From Arcticibacterium sp047623945 (GTDB taxonomy: Bacteria > Bacteroidota > Bacteroidia > Cytophagales > Spirosomataceae), in assembly GCA_047623945.1 (NCBI GenBank), contig JBLHOT010000021.1, positions 1 to 45,898 of the forward strand: a DNA stretch of 45,898 bases. Direction: 5' to 3'. Made by a program: the position numbers and the translations under genes. Positions 1-8,176 of this stretch are shown in pieces (the stretch's first letter is position 1; each line of letters begins with the position of its first letter). The notes beneath the pieces are model-generated. The model saw nothing but the letters and a program-made list of their open reading frames with translations. It had not been told where the DNA came from and made no database searches.

Positions 1-761
1 ACATCTACGGGAGTTGAACATGGTGCTGGTGCTTGAATCTGTATTGTATCTGAACACGCATTATCGGGAATATAACTGACTATCAAATCCCTTATTATTC
101 CGTCAGAGTCTAAATTGTTGATAGTGTAAGACATAGGGCTACCTGTTAAAACCAAAATGTCCTTTCTGTTCCCATATCGTACTAAAACTGAGTCTAAAGG
201 GGTATTAGTATAAACAAAATCACCGCTGATACTGAAACTACTATCTGAAGGGTTGCAAGAACTTGGTAAGCCCGAAAGTGCGGTAATGATACAAGGCGGT
301 GAACAAGGATTAAGAGGGTCCACTATCTCAAGCCAACACTCCACAGTTCCATTAGTCAGGTAAATCCATTTATCTCCTGAACCCACTGTACCTGTAGCAC
401 CTACTGATCTTCTAATTCTATATGTCACGTTTCCGCCTGGAGCCGAAGATGCCATATTAAAAGTAGTTTCACCCGGGAACAAATAGAAGGCTTCGTAGGT
501 AGAATCGATTGTGGTACTATCATTTCCAGTTACTATACCTCCGTAGAAACCTGCACTTAGCCCGCAGCCACTGTCCGAACTAGGATCATATGTAAATGCG
601 ATAACATCGTCTGTAGTATCTGAGGGAGTGCCGTTGTCATAACAAAAACCAACGACAGTGGTTTGTCCAACTACCGGTGAATAACTAAAAAAAACTATGA
701 CTAAGACTGCTAATGATTTCCAAAGACTTTTTCTATTTATAGTAGGACAGTAATTTTCCAT
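1..761 (-). CDS. Large secreted protein, N-terminal part (runs off left edge)
   Basis: An open frame of about 253 codons runs without a stop from an ATG at 761 to the window edge, so the gene is cut by the edge and not broken. The N-terminus carries a signal peptide: a basic stretch, then a hydrophobic run at about residues 15-30 ending near VVGQ. The mature part is rich in Thr, Ser, Asp and Gly, with spaced Cys residues and motifs such as YDNGTPSDTTDD that are typical of repetitive Bacteroidota surface or adhesin-like proteins. Such proteins usually end in a type IX secretion signal, but that end is not visible here. The specific function is unknown. Confidence 0.75.
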   Translation of the reverse strand, partial: MENYCPTINRKSLWKSLAVLVIVFFSYSPVVGQTTVVGFCYDNGTPSDTTDDVIAFTYDPSSDSGCGLSAGFYGGIVTGNDSTTIDSTYEAFYLFPGETTFNMASSAPGGNVTYRIRRSVGATGTVGSGDKWIYLTNGTVECWLEIVDPLNPCSPPCIITALSGLPSSCNPSDSSFSISGDFVYTNTPLDSVLVRYGNRKDILVLTGSPMSYTINNLDSDGIIRDLIVSYIPDNACSDTIQIQAPAPCSTPVD

Positions 762-1268
762 TTTCTTCAATTATTTTATTGGAAGCACACCTAGCTTAAT
801 ACAAAACGCATACCGATTTATTTGAAAGGAGCAGATAATTCCAACTCAAAAGCAAGCACAGAATCGTCAAATCAAGTAAACGCCGCTTTTCCTTATACGA
901 AATCTAAAAATAGAAGTATCAATTTGAGGATTATAAAAAATATAAAAAAATATCTCCTGATGAAAAACAGCTTTAACTCTCTGTATATAAATAAATCTGG
1001 TTTAAAAAAGCCGACCAATAGCTAGACATAAAAATCAATTATCATAAAATCCCCTAGTCTTCATAATAAGATATGATGCTTAGTTAAGCGTAACCATTCA
1101 CAAGTATCAATAATGATAATTGGGCAATATTCTTCGAAATTATAAGCTTAATGGTTAGACTCTAAACAAGTATCTTATTAAATAATTTCTACCCTTTGTA
1201 GAGCCTCCTATATCAGATTTCATTAGCCGCTGAACCATAAAAAAAGCCCCTTCAAAAGAAGGGGCTCG
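762..1268. other. Intergenic region without a supported gene
   Basis: About 500 AT-rich bases lie between the secreted protein and the tRNA-Leu. The only supported element is the tRNA terminator at its right end. A short open frame at 822-1025 has low-complexity Asn/Ser/Lys composition and no recognisable domain, so I do not call it. Confidence 0.6.
1238..1266 (-). terminator. Rho-independent terminator of tRNA-Leu
   Basis: A 9-bp perfect stem (AGCCCCTTC / GAAGGGGCT, loop AAAA) is followed on the minus strand by seven T residues. It begins only a few bases after the tRNA 3' end. Confidence 0.9.
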
Positions 1269-1352
1269 TACCCAGAGCCGGGGTCGAACCGGCACGATAT
1301 TGCTACCATTGGTGTTTGAGACCAACGCGTCTACCAATTCCGCCATCTGGGC
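1269..1352 (-). tRNA. tRNA-Leu (anticodon CAA)
   Basis: The minus strand folds into an 84-nt class II tRNA. The acceptor stem is GCCCAGA with TCTGGGT, the anticodon loop is CTCAAAC on stem TTGGT/ACCAA, giving anticodon CAA (codon UUG), and the T arm contains GGTTCGACCCC. There is a variable arm as expected for Leu. CCA is not encoded. The gene has its own promoter and terminator. Confidence 0.95.
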
Positions 1353-1370
1353 TTTTTAAGAATGGGTCTG

Positions 1371-1400
1371 CAAAAGTAGAATTTGCTTTGACTATCTCAA
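1371..1400 (-). promoter_or_regulatory. Bacteroidota-type promoter of tRNA-Leu
   Basis: On the minus strand TTG (1400-1398) is followed after exactly 19 bases by TACTTTTG (1378-1371), a full match to the Bacteroidota -33/-7 consensus TTG and TAnnTTTG. The predicted start of transcription lies about 12 bases before the tRNA. Confidence 0.8.
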
Positions 1401-1449
1401 AGGATTTCAAATAAACTTTTCTAAAAAGTATATTTGAACAGCATTAGGG

Positions 1450-2688
1450 CTACTCATATCTTAAAGACTCAATAGGATCTAACTTTGAAGCTTTATATGC
1501 AGGATAAAAGCCAGAAAGTAAACCTACAGAAATACAAACCACAAGGCCTGTGAAGATCCAGCCCCAAGGAACTATAAAATTAGACTCCTCAAACATGAGA
1601 GATGAAACTAGGTTTCCGCCAGCTATACCTAATATAACTCCTGCCACCCCACCAAATATGCAGATTATGACTGCTTCTAACAGAAATTGAATCCTTATTT
1701 TTCTTGGAGTCGCACCTAAGGCCTTTCTTACTCCTATTTCTCTAGTTCTTTCAGTAACAGACACCATCATAATATTCATAAGGGCTATAGCAGCTCCCAA
1801 AAGTGTGATGATAGAAATAACTAAACCCCCAATTTGCATAGCCCCAGTTATCTGTTCAGTTTGTTTCACTAAACTATCTGCCCTTTCTATCTTAAAGCTA
1901 TCCGCCGCGGTGGTTCCGTCTCTTCTCACACGTCTCATAACAGCTATGGCCTGGCCTATGGCCTCCTCTATGCCTGAAACATTTTCTACGGAAGTCGTTA
2001 TTTCATAAGAAAAATTACCCGCTGTGTCATACTGCCTTCCGGTACTAAGCGGTATTAATATTATTCTATCATCCCCTCCACCAGAAAGGCTTCCTTTCGA
2101 ATTTAATACTCCCACAATCCTGAAGCGGTTACCTAAAAATGTAATTTCTTTATCTAAAGGAGATTCTTTAGGGAATAATTTTTTGACTAACTCCAAGCCT
2201 ACGACAGCCACCTTAGCAGATAATTGCATATCAGAAGGACTAATATTTCTTCCATTTTGAATAGAATATCCCTTTATACCTAAAAACTCTTCATCGCCAC
2301 CCATAACCCTGATATTAGGGTTAGTCACCTCTGATTTATACTTTACCTCGGCACTTCCAGATACCCCGGTATAAATGCTAACTAAGGCATCTTCTGATTC
2401 CGTGAAGAGTTCTTTGAATAGTTTAGCTTCCCGATAGACTATAGGTGGATTAGGCTTTTCACGCATCCCACGCCTTCTGCCCTGATTTTGTTCAGTTATG
2501 ATGTCAAAAGTATTTGCTCCTAAGCCAGAAAGGCTTTGATTAACGTTGTTTTGAATACCATCCACAGCCGTAAGTATACCCACTAGAGCCAAAATACCAA
2601 AAGCAATAATAGTTGCCGTTAGTACTGCTCTCAGCATATTTCCTTTTATTGCTCTTATTCCTTCGGCAAAGTTTTCTTTTAAATTCAT
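1450..2688 (-). CDS. MacB/FtsX-type ABC transporter permease
   Basis: This 412-residue protein has the MacB layout. There is one N-terminal membrane helix (about residues 18-42), a large periplasmic MacB-PCD-like domain (about 45-280), then three C-terminal helices of the FtsX domain (about 283-307, 333-356 and 378-400). The cytoplasmic loop sequence TERTREIGVRKALGA is the hallmark of MacB/LolE-type permeases and couples to the ATPase. Such permeases act by mechanotransmission in efflux or lipoprotein handling. No ATPase or membrane-fusion gene lies beside it in the window, so the partner and substrate are unknown. The ATG abuts a divergent frame at 2689. Confidence 0.92.
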   Translation of the reverse strand: MNLKENFAEGIRAIKGNMLRAVLTATIIAFGILALVGILTAVDGIQNNVNQSLSGLGANTFDIITEQNQGRRRGMREKPNPPIVYREAKLFKELFTESEDALVSIYTGVSGSAEVKYKSEVTNPNIRVMGGDEEFLGIKGYSIQNGRNISPSDMQLSAKVAVVGLELVKKLFPKESPLDKEITFLGNRFRIVGVLNSKGSLSGGGDDRIILIPLSTGRQYDTAGNFSYEITTSVENVSGIEEAIGQAIAVMRRVRRDGTTAADSFKIERADSLVKQTEQITGAMQIGGLVISIITLLGAAIALMNIMMVSVTERTREIGVRKALGATPRKIRIQFLLEAVIICIFGGVAGVILGIAGGNLVSSLMFEESNFIVPWGWIFTGLVVCISVGLLSGFYPAYKASKLDPIESLRYE

Positions 2689-2805
2689 ATGCTACGCATC
2701 AATTTTGGAGAAGTTTCGTTTCATTTGAGAAGCCTTTTAGCACATTTTCAGCACGAGAGGATTATCTTTACAAAAATCGATAGAGCAAATTTAACTAGCA
2801 AACCT

Positions 2806-4068
2806 ATGAAGAGAGTCTTATTACCGCTTATCATTTTTTTGACTATTTCTGGGTCTTTAAAGGCTAATCAGCTCCTGATTCCAATGGATGAAGGTCAAAA
2901 AAATCATTTAAAGTCTTATGGATTGGTTTATTGGGTTCTAGCAAATTATGAACTGGAAGTAGACTGGTTGTTAAATTATAGGGGTGGCAGTTTTATGTTT
3001 CCAGTAAGTCAAAACTTCATTAATGAATGTGTGATACGAAACATAAGTTATGAGGTAATCTCCGAGGCAGATGCTTCTTCAATCCTAACGTTGGTGCGTA
3101 ATCCAGATGCCAATATGGATGCAGTAAAGCTCCAAAAAGTACCTAAAATAGCGGTGTATTCTCCCAAAAGTACTCAGCCATGGGATGACGCAGTAACAAT
3201 GGCCCTTACCTATGCAGAAATTGAATATGAGAAAGTTTTTGACGAAGAAGTTCTAGAAGGAAAACTTCCTGAGTATGACTGGCTGCACCTTCACCATGAA
3301 GACTTTACGGGTCAATATGGCAAGTTTATAAAAATGCGGGGACAAAGCTGGTATCAGCAGCAGAAAAACGAAGCAGAGCAAATAGCAAACAAATTTGGTT
3401 ATAGTAAGGTTAGTCAATCTAAGCTGGCGGTCGCTCAAAAAGTCCGAGACTTTGTATTAGGCGGTGGCTATATGTTTGCCATGTGTAATGCTACTGATAC
3501 CTATGACATTGCTCTTTCTGCAGCGGGACTTGACATCGTAGAAAGCCCATACGATGGCGACGGAGCAGACCAATCTGCAGATTCCAAACTGAATTTCAAT
3601 AACACGTTCGCTTTTAAAGACTTCTCATTGATTTATGATCCCTATACAGTAGAGTTTTCTAATATAGACCATACTAAAGCAGAGCGAGGGGTTAATGAAA
3701 AAAACGACTATTTCAACCTTTTTGAATTCTCTGCCAAATGGGATCCTATTCCTACGATGTTGACTCAAAACCACAAGAACCTTATCAAAGGCTTTATGGG
3801 ACAAACGACTGCCTATAAAAAAAGTCTCATTAAGCCAGATGTTGTTATTCTGGCTGAAAATAGAGATCTAAATGAGGCCAGATATATCCATGGCACTATC
3901 GGAAAGGGCTTTTGGACCTTTTATGGTGGTCATGACCCAGAGGACTATGAGCATTATGTAGGTGAGGAACCTACAGATTTAAACCTGCATCCAAACTCTG
4001 CCGGTTATAGGCTTATTCTGAATAATGTCCTATTTCCAGCAGCCAAAAAGAAAAAACTTAAGACCTAA
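2806..4068 (+). CDS. Secreted class I amidotransferase-like protein of unknown function
   Basis: The frame is open from 2689, but the ATG at 2806 starts a clear signal peptide (MKRVLLPLIIFLTISG...), giving about 420 residues. A nucleophile-elbow-like segment GGGYMFAMCNA places a Cys at residue 227 in glycine-rich context, and a later GGHDPEDYEH places a His at residue 376. This pattern recalls class I glutamine amidotransferase or ThuA-like folds. Relatives in Bacteroidota are, to my recollection, sometimes labelled asparagine synthetase B, but I see no ATP-pyrophosphatase motif or N-terminal Cys of that enzyme. The 3' end overlaps the convergent DoxX-like gene by 3-4 bases. The amidotransferase fold is inference from motifs. 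Confidence 0.75.
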   Translation: MKRVLLPLIIFLTISGSLKANQLLIPMDEGQKNHLKSYGLVYWVLANYELEVDWLLNYRGGSFMFPVSQNFINECVIRNISYEVISEADASSILTLVRNPDANMDAVKLQKVPKIAVYSPKSTQPWDDAVTMALTYAEIEYEKVFDEEVLEGKLPEYDWLHLHHEDFTGQYGKFIKMRGQSWYQQQKNEAEQIANKFGYSKVSQSKLAVAQKVRDFVLGGGYMFAMCNATDTYDIALSAAGLDIVESPYDGDGADQSADSKLNFNNTFAFKDFSLIYDPYTVEFSNIDHTKAERGVNEKNDYFNLFEFSAKWDPIPTMLTQNHKNLIKGFMGQTTAYKKSLIKPDVVILAENRDLNEARYIHGTIGKGFWTFYGGHDPEDYEHYVGEEPTDLNLHPNSAGYRLILNNVLFPAAKKKKLKT

Positions 4069-4538
4069 TCTAAGACCAATTCTCTACCTATAGACTCGGA
4101 CGCATTTCGTGGCTCTACTAAAGGTTTTCGCAATGATTGCCATTGCTCAAATATAAAATACGCACTGGCCAAAAGCACTAAATTCTTTACTATGTATTGA
4201 CCGACTAGCGTTAAAACCATGAAAGATTGCCAAGTGGCATCTAATAAAAGAACCATAGGTAAAAAAGTGCAAAACATATGAATACATAAGAGGACAAAGG
4301 CTATTTTAGTATACTTTCCAAATAACCAAAGTGTACCCAGAGCCATTTCAAAAAAACCGAAAGCCACTATGAATTGATTTTTAGCAAGGGCAAAAGACAA
4401 AGTCTCGTCAAACAACCTCCCCACTAACTCTTCCGCCGGACTCATCCCGATTACTTTCAAGAAACCAAACCATACGAAAACTATAAACAGAGCCATTCTA
4501 GAAAGAAAGACAGATCTTGATGTTGTACTATTTTTCAC
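4065..4538 (-). CDS. DoxX/DUF417-like four-helix membrane protein
   Basis: The 157-residue protein has about four hydrophobic segments and a short polar tail. The segments AFGFFEMALGTLWLFGKYT and the opening FVWFGFLKVIGMSPAEELV resemble the DoxX and DUF417 (RclC-like) families, which sit in the cytoplasmic membrane and are linked to redox stress or act as small accessory subunits. The start is GTG. A TACATTTG -7 element 23 bases upstream supports that start. The gene is monocistronic and convergent with the upstream amidotransferase-like gene. The exact role is not known. Confidence 0.7.
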   Translation of the reverse strand: MKNSTTSRSVFLSRMALFIVFVWFGFLKVIGMSPAEELVGRLFDETLSFALAKNQFIVAFGFFEMALGTLWLFGKYTKIAFVLLCIHMFCTFLPMVLLLDATWQSFMVLTLVGQYIVKNLVLLASAYFIFEQWQSLRKPLVEPRNASESIGRELVLD

Positions 4539-4560
4539 TTTAGATTATTTTTTTTCATTA

Positions 4561-4568
4561 CAAATGTA
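4561..4568 (-). promoter_or_regulatory. Probable -7 element of the DoxX-like gene
   Basis: TACATTTG on the minus strand matches TAnnTTTG and lies 23 bases before the GTG start. A clear TTG -33 element is not visible, so support is moderate. Confidence 0.4.
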
Positions 4569-4798
4569 TATTTCTATGTAAAATATACCACTCGCTATGT
4601 GTATGATTGATGTCAGGTATTTAGTTGTATCGATTCTGAGGTAGCTTTTGCAATACAGAACACTGGATGATAAATATGTCCGTCATAACCAAACTTCAGA
4701 CTAAGCTTCTACCTTGAAGTAAAAAATCTAACTCAAGCAACGCAAGCCTAAAAGAATATCTGTCGATAACATTTCATATCCCTAGTCCTTTGTTCTTT

Positions 4799-4836
4799 AA
4801 AAAAGCACACTCTCCTTCTCATTAAATTAGGAGAGT
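4799..4836 (-). terminator. Terminator of the outer-membrane protein gene
   Basis: An 8-bp stem (ACTCTCCT / AGGAGAGT) is followed on the minus strand by GTGCTTTTTT. It lies about 30 bases after the stop codon at 4867-4869 of the restored reading frame, which supports that longer frame as the original gene end. Confidence 0.7.
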
Positions 4837-4866
4837 ATACCATAATATATTTCCCTCCTCAATCAG

Positions 4867-5981
4867 TTAATTAGATAGTTGTGTTTTGTCCTTATTTCCT
4901 AAACCGATGGTCAAGCCGAAATTGATCAAGTAATCTGCAAAAGCAGCATCGCAACCCGCGGAGTACCTGTTAATCTTTCCGTTTCCAAATCGGTCAAACT
5001 TTGCGGTCTGTTTCTGTAAAAAACTACAGGTACATTTAAACTGAACATTAGTTGATCTTTCATGAACATTACGCCTGTATCTAATGAACCAGCCATTCCA
5101 GGTCTTCTAAATCCTAAAATACCACCGATCATGTCTTTAACCGGGACTCCTTCAAATCTCCCACCCAAACTAAAGCTAAGGCTAGGCTCAAAAAAGGCAT
5201 AGCTAAACCCGGCGGAAAGAGAATATTGGTCTGTTACAGACATGATTGATTCGTTTTTTAAAATGGGACTTAGTGTTTCTCTAAAAGTCCTTGTCCCATT
5301 AAGCTCTTTAGGGTTTGACAAGTAAAAACCAGAACCATATACGCTAAGTCTTGCCCCTAACTGCTTAAAACCCTGAAACCCTAATGTTATACCAAAACCA
5401 CCATCTCCTGGCTGTATAGACTGGTCTACAGGTCTTAACTCTTCGGTTCCATTTAGACCCACGTTATAAAATGTACTGGAAGCCCCATACTGTCCCGTTG
5501 GTAGTTTCACACTTAAATTGATAGACATATTTGCATCATTGGCTGCAGTAACATCTTTCAACCAGTATCCGATTCCAAAACGTGCATCGGCCAATCCCTT
5601 AGAATAGCTAGAATGCCTTTCAGAACGCCCGTGCTCATAAAGAGAACTTCGTTCATTGTAAACAATGGGTAAATTGGCCGTTAAAAAAGTTTTATTCCCA
5701 AGGCCGTAAGTAAAACTCAAATCTAAAGAATGGCTGTAATTAATAACTTCTGAGCCATTTGTCACTCTATCTGGTTCCTCCTGAGTCCCTCTGAAATGCC
5801 TAAATGATTTAAAATAACGATAGTTAGCACTAAAAAGAGCGTAACCTTTTCCTGTCTGAAGTGACGAATTTGGATTTCCTGAACACGTAGAAAAATGCCT
5901 AATAGCCACACAACCTTGAGCCAAAACATAAGTATACGATAATGAAAGCAACAATATTGTTGCAAGTAATTTTCTTAACAT
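4867..5981 (-). pseudogene. Outer-membrane beta-barrel protein with a one-base frameshift near the 3' end
   Basis: The intact frame runs from an ATG at 5981 to a stop at 4926 (351 residues). It has a signal peptide (about residues 1-21) and many amphipathic strand-like segments, as in Bacteroidota transporter-like or MetA/phenol-type outer-membrane barrels. The last residues (AMLLLQIT) do not look like a barrel end. Near 4951-4956 the minus strand reads GTTGCGATGCT. Adding one G (GTTGGCGATGCT) continues the frame as GDAAFADYLINFGLTIGLG to a stop at 4867-4869, a typical final beta strand. This is either a sequencing or assembly error or a recent mutation. The barrel call is from composition and pattern, and the ligand is unknown. 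Confidence 0.75.
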
Positions 5982-6055
5982 TTTGATTATAATTTAATGT
6001 AAATAGTAATGCACCGATAAAGCTTTATCGATGTTTCAACGGATAATATTTAACA

Positions 6056-6622
6056 TTAAACTAATTGTGGCGGGGGCGTATCTATCGCCAATGAAATCGT
6101 AGAAAATAAACTCTCGTAAGCAAAATTTTGAGAACCTAGCCTTTGAAAGGTTAGATTCAAATATCCAAACTCACCCGTAGAATTATCGTGAAACTTTAAA
6201 AACATCCAATTTGAAAGTAAACTGCTTCCTTTTGAATTTTGCGATTTGTCTGAATCTTGAGAATTATTCACTTTATCAGATAACATGCTAAAGATCTCTC
6301 GGGCGTTGGTGTTTTTTATATACTTAAAGTATAATGTGTCATTCTTAAAGTTTCTTTCAAATAGAGTATAAAACTCACCGTTTTTCTCTAATAATCCATT
6401 TCCTTTTTGGGGGCTATCCCATTCGGTAGCATAAGGTAATGCCATTGGAAGTTTTATTTCTAAAACTTCAGGGCCCTCCAGATTCATTAAAAAAGAGGAA
6501 GTCTCGATATCATTTTCCTGATCTAGTAATTTTAGCAAAACAGCAGGCACCAAAAATAGGTTAGCCAAAAAATAAATGGCCAAAAAAAATGATCCAAGCT
6601 TTATACCTGCTTTGTTTTTCAT
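6056..6622 (-). CDS. Membrane-anchored protein of unknown function
   Basis: I chose the ATG at 6622 (188 residues) because the frame upstream starts only with TTG. One strong N-terminal helix (about residues 9-33) is followed by a polar, probably periplasmic domain with an Asn/Ser/Asp-rich stretch near residues 115-135 and a Pro-rich end (DTPPPQLV). It lies 74 bases upstream of the outer-membrane barrel gene on the same strand, so the two may be co-transcribed and act together at the envelope. I do not recognise the family. Confidence 0.65.
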   Translation of the reverse strand: MKNKAGIKLGSFFLAIYFLANLFLVPAVLLKLLDQENDIETSSFLMNLEGPEVLEIKLPMALPYATEWDSPQKGNGLLEKNGEFYTLFERNFKNDTLYFKYIKNTNAREIFSMLSDKVNNSQDSDKSQNSKGSSLLSNWMFLKFHDNSTGEFGYLNLTFQRLGSQNFAYESLFSTISLAIDTPPPQLV

Positions 6623-6802
6623 CCTAAAATGCAAATGGATTAGAAATGTAGTAGTTTAAACTTTTAGAACAAAAATTAGCTCTCTAATCTTTCTGCTCCT
6701 CAAAAGAGATAAAAAAAACAGCCCTATAGCATTATAGGCTACTTCAAAGGGATTATTGGTTCAATCTTTGTGTCGATTTCAGAACATTCTTAGAATATAT
6801 GC

Positions 6803-8176
6803 ATGAAAGCTAAAAGTCAAATTTTTATTGTTACTATCACAGTTTTAGCCGGGTTTACATCCTGTAAGACCCCTGACAAAGTAATAAGTGCTTCTGATTT
6901 AGATCTTTCTTTGGAAGTCACACTCCAAAATGCCTCAGGTGGTGTAGGCAAATCATTCTACAAACTGCCCGAGAGTACAGACTTCGCCAGCATTCCACAG
7001 GACCCATTAAATCCTTTGACTAAAGCAAAGGTGGAACTAGGAAAATTGCTTTTTCATGAAACAGGCATAGCACAAAACCCTAAGAAAGGCATAGGGATGA
7101 ACACTTATTCTTGTGCGAGTTGTCACCATGCTAGAGCCGGCTTTCAAGCCTGTCTACCACAGGGAATTGGTGAAGGAGGTGTAGGTTTTGGTTTGAACGG
7201 TGAGGGCCGTCAAAAAAATCAGGGCTACGATAAAAGTGAAATTGACGTTCAGCCCCTCAGAACGCCTTCAGCCATGAATTTGGCATACCAAGAAGCAGTC
7301 CTTTGGAATGGACAATTTGGCGGTACTGGTATCAATTTGGGTACAGAAGCAAATTGGCAAAGTAATGGGCATCCCACCGAAACCAATAAACTTGGTTTTG
7401 AAGGGATAGAGACTCAGGCTATTGCAGGCAGGAAAGTGCATAGACTTCTTATCGACAAGATTTTCATGAGTTCGGTCGGGAACTATCAATCTCTTTATGA
7501 GCAGGTCTTTACTGCCTCTAGTTTTAATAATGCTCAAGAATTGAACAAAAATGGGGCTTTAGCCATCGCTGCCTATGAAAGAACCTTATTAGCAAATGAG
7601 TCTCCTTTCCAGCTATGGTTAAAAGGTAATTATGGAGCTATGACAGACTTTGAAAAAAACGGAGCTCTTTTGTTTTTTGGAAAAGGTAATTGTGCCTCCT
7701 GTCATAATGGGCCTTCACTAGCTAACATGGAATTTCATGCTTTAGGGATGAACGACCTTTCAGACGGCTCATATGGAGGTAAAGAAGTAGTGAATGTAGC
7801 TGCTAATGATGGGGCTCACAAAGGTAGAGGTGGTTTTACCAAAGTAGCTACCGATATGTTCAAGTTTAAAGTACCTCAGCTTTATAATTTAAAGGACTCT
7901 CCATTTTACGGCCATGGAGCTTCTTTTACATCGATTAGAGAGGTTATTCAGTATAAAAACAAAGCTATTCCAGAAAACACCAATGTGGCTTTGGCTCGAA
8001 TAGACTCTTCCTTTACTGCTTTAAATCTTACAAACGAAGAGATAGATTTAATGACCTTGTTTATAAAGAATGGTCTTTATGACCCCAACCTGGAGAGATA
8101 CACACCCGAAAGCCTTCCATCCGGTTTAGGATTTCCAAATAATGATACGCAAACCCGTATTGACCTAGGTTTTTGA
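6803..8176 (+). CDS. Di-heme cytochrome c peroxidase (CcpA/MauG family) lipoprotein
   Basis: The 457-residue protein begins with a lipoprotein signal whose lipobox Cys is residue 21 (GFTSC). Two c-type heme sites are visible, CASCH at 104-108 and CASCH at 297-301, the spacing expected of the di-heme peroxidase/MauG family. These periplasmic enzymes reduce peroxide or oxidise a protein or small-molecule substrate with electrons from the respiratory chain. The stretch PQGIGEGGVGFGLNGEGR after heme 1 is unlike classical CcpA and may mark a subgroup. The stop overlaps the convergent CLC gene by 12 bases. The choice between peroxidase and MauG-like oxygenase is open. Confidence 0.88.
   Translation: MKAKSQIFIVTITVLAGFTSCKTPDKVISASDLDLSLEVTLQNASGGVGKSFYKLPESTDFASIPQDPLNPLTKAKVELGKLLFHETGIAQNPKKGIGMNTYSCASCHHARAGFQACLPQGIGEGGVGFGLNGEGRQKNQGYDKSEIDVQPLRTPSAMNLAYQEAVLWNGQFGGTGINLGTEANWQSNGHPTETNKLGFEGIETQAIAGRKVHRLLIDKIFMSSVGNYQSLYEQVFTASSFNNAQELNKNGALAIAAYERTLLANESPFQLWLKGNYGAMTDFEKNGALLFFGKGNCASCHNGPSLANMEFHALGMNDLSDGSYGGKEVVNVAANDGAHKGRGGFTKVATDMFKFKVPQLYNLKDSPFYGHGASFTSIREVIQYKNKAIPENTNVALARIDSSFTALNLTNEEIDLMTLFIKNGLYDPNLERYTPESLPSGLGFPNNDTQTRIDLGF

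Larger units (their letters stand above)
4539..4866. other. Intergenic region with promoter and terminator only
   Basis: About 330 bases hold the promoter of the DoxX-like gene at the left and the terminator of the outer-membrane protein gene at the right. No further gene is seen. Confidence 0.6.

Noticed and set aside
822..1025. 67-residue open frame on the plus strand
   Set aside because: Low-complexity Asn/Ser/Lys composition, no domain, no promoter match.
1155..1346. 63-residue frame on the minus strand
   Set aside because: It lies across the tRNA-Leu and its terminator, so it is not coding.
2689..2805. N-terminal extension of the amidotransferase-like gene
   Set aside because: The ATG at 2806 starts a proper signal peptide, and the extension would bury it.
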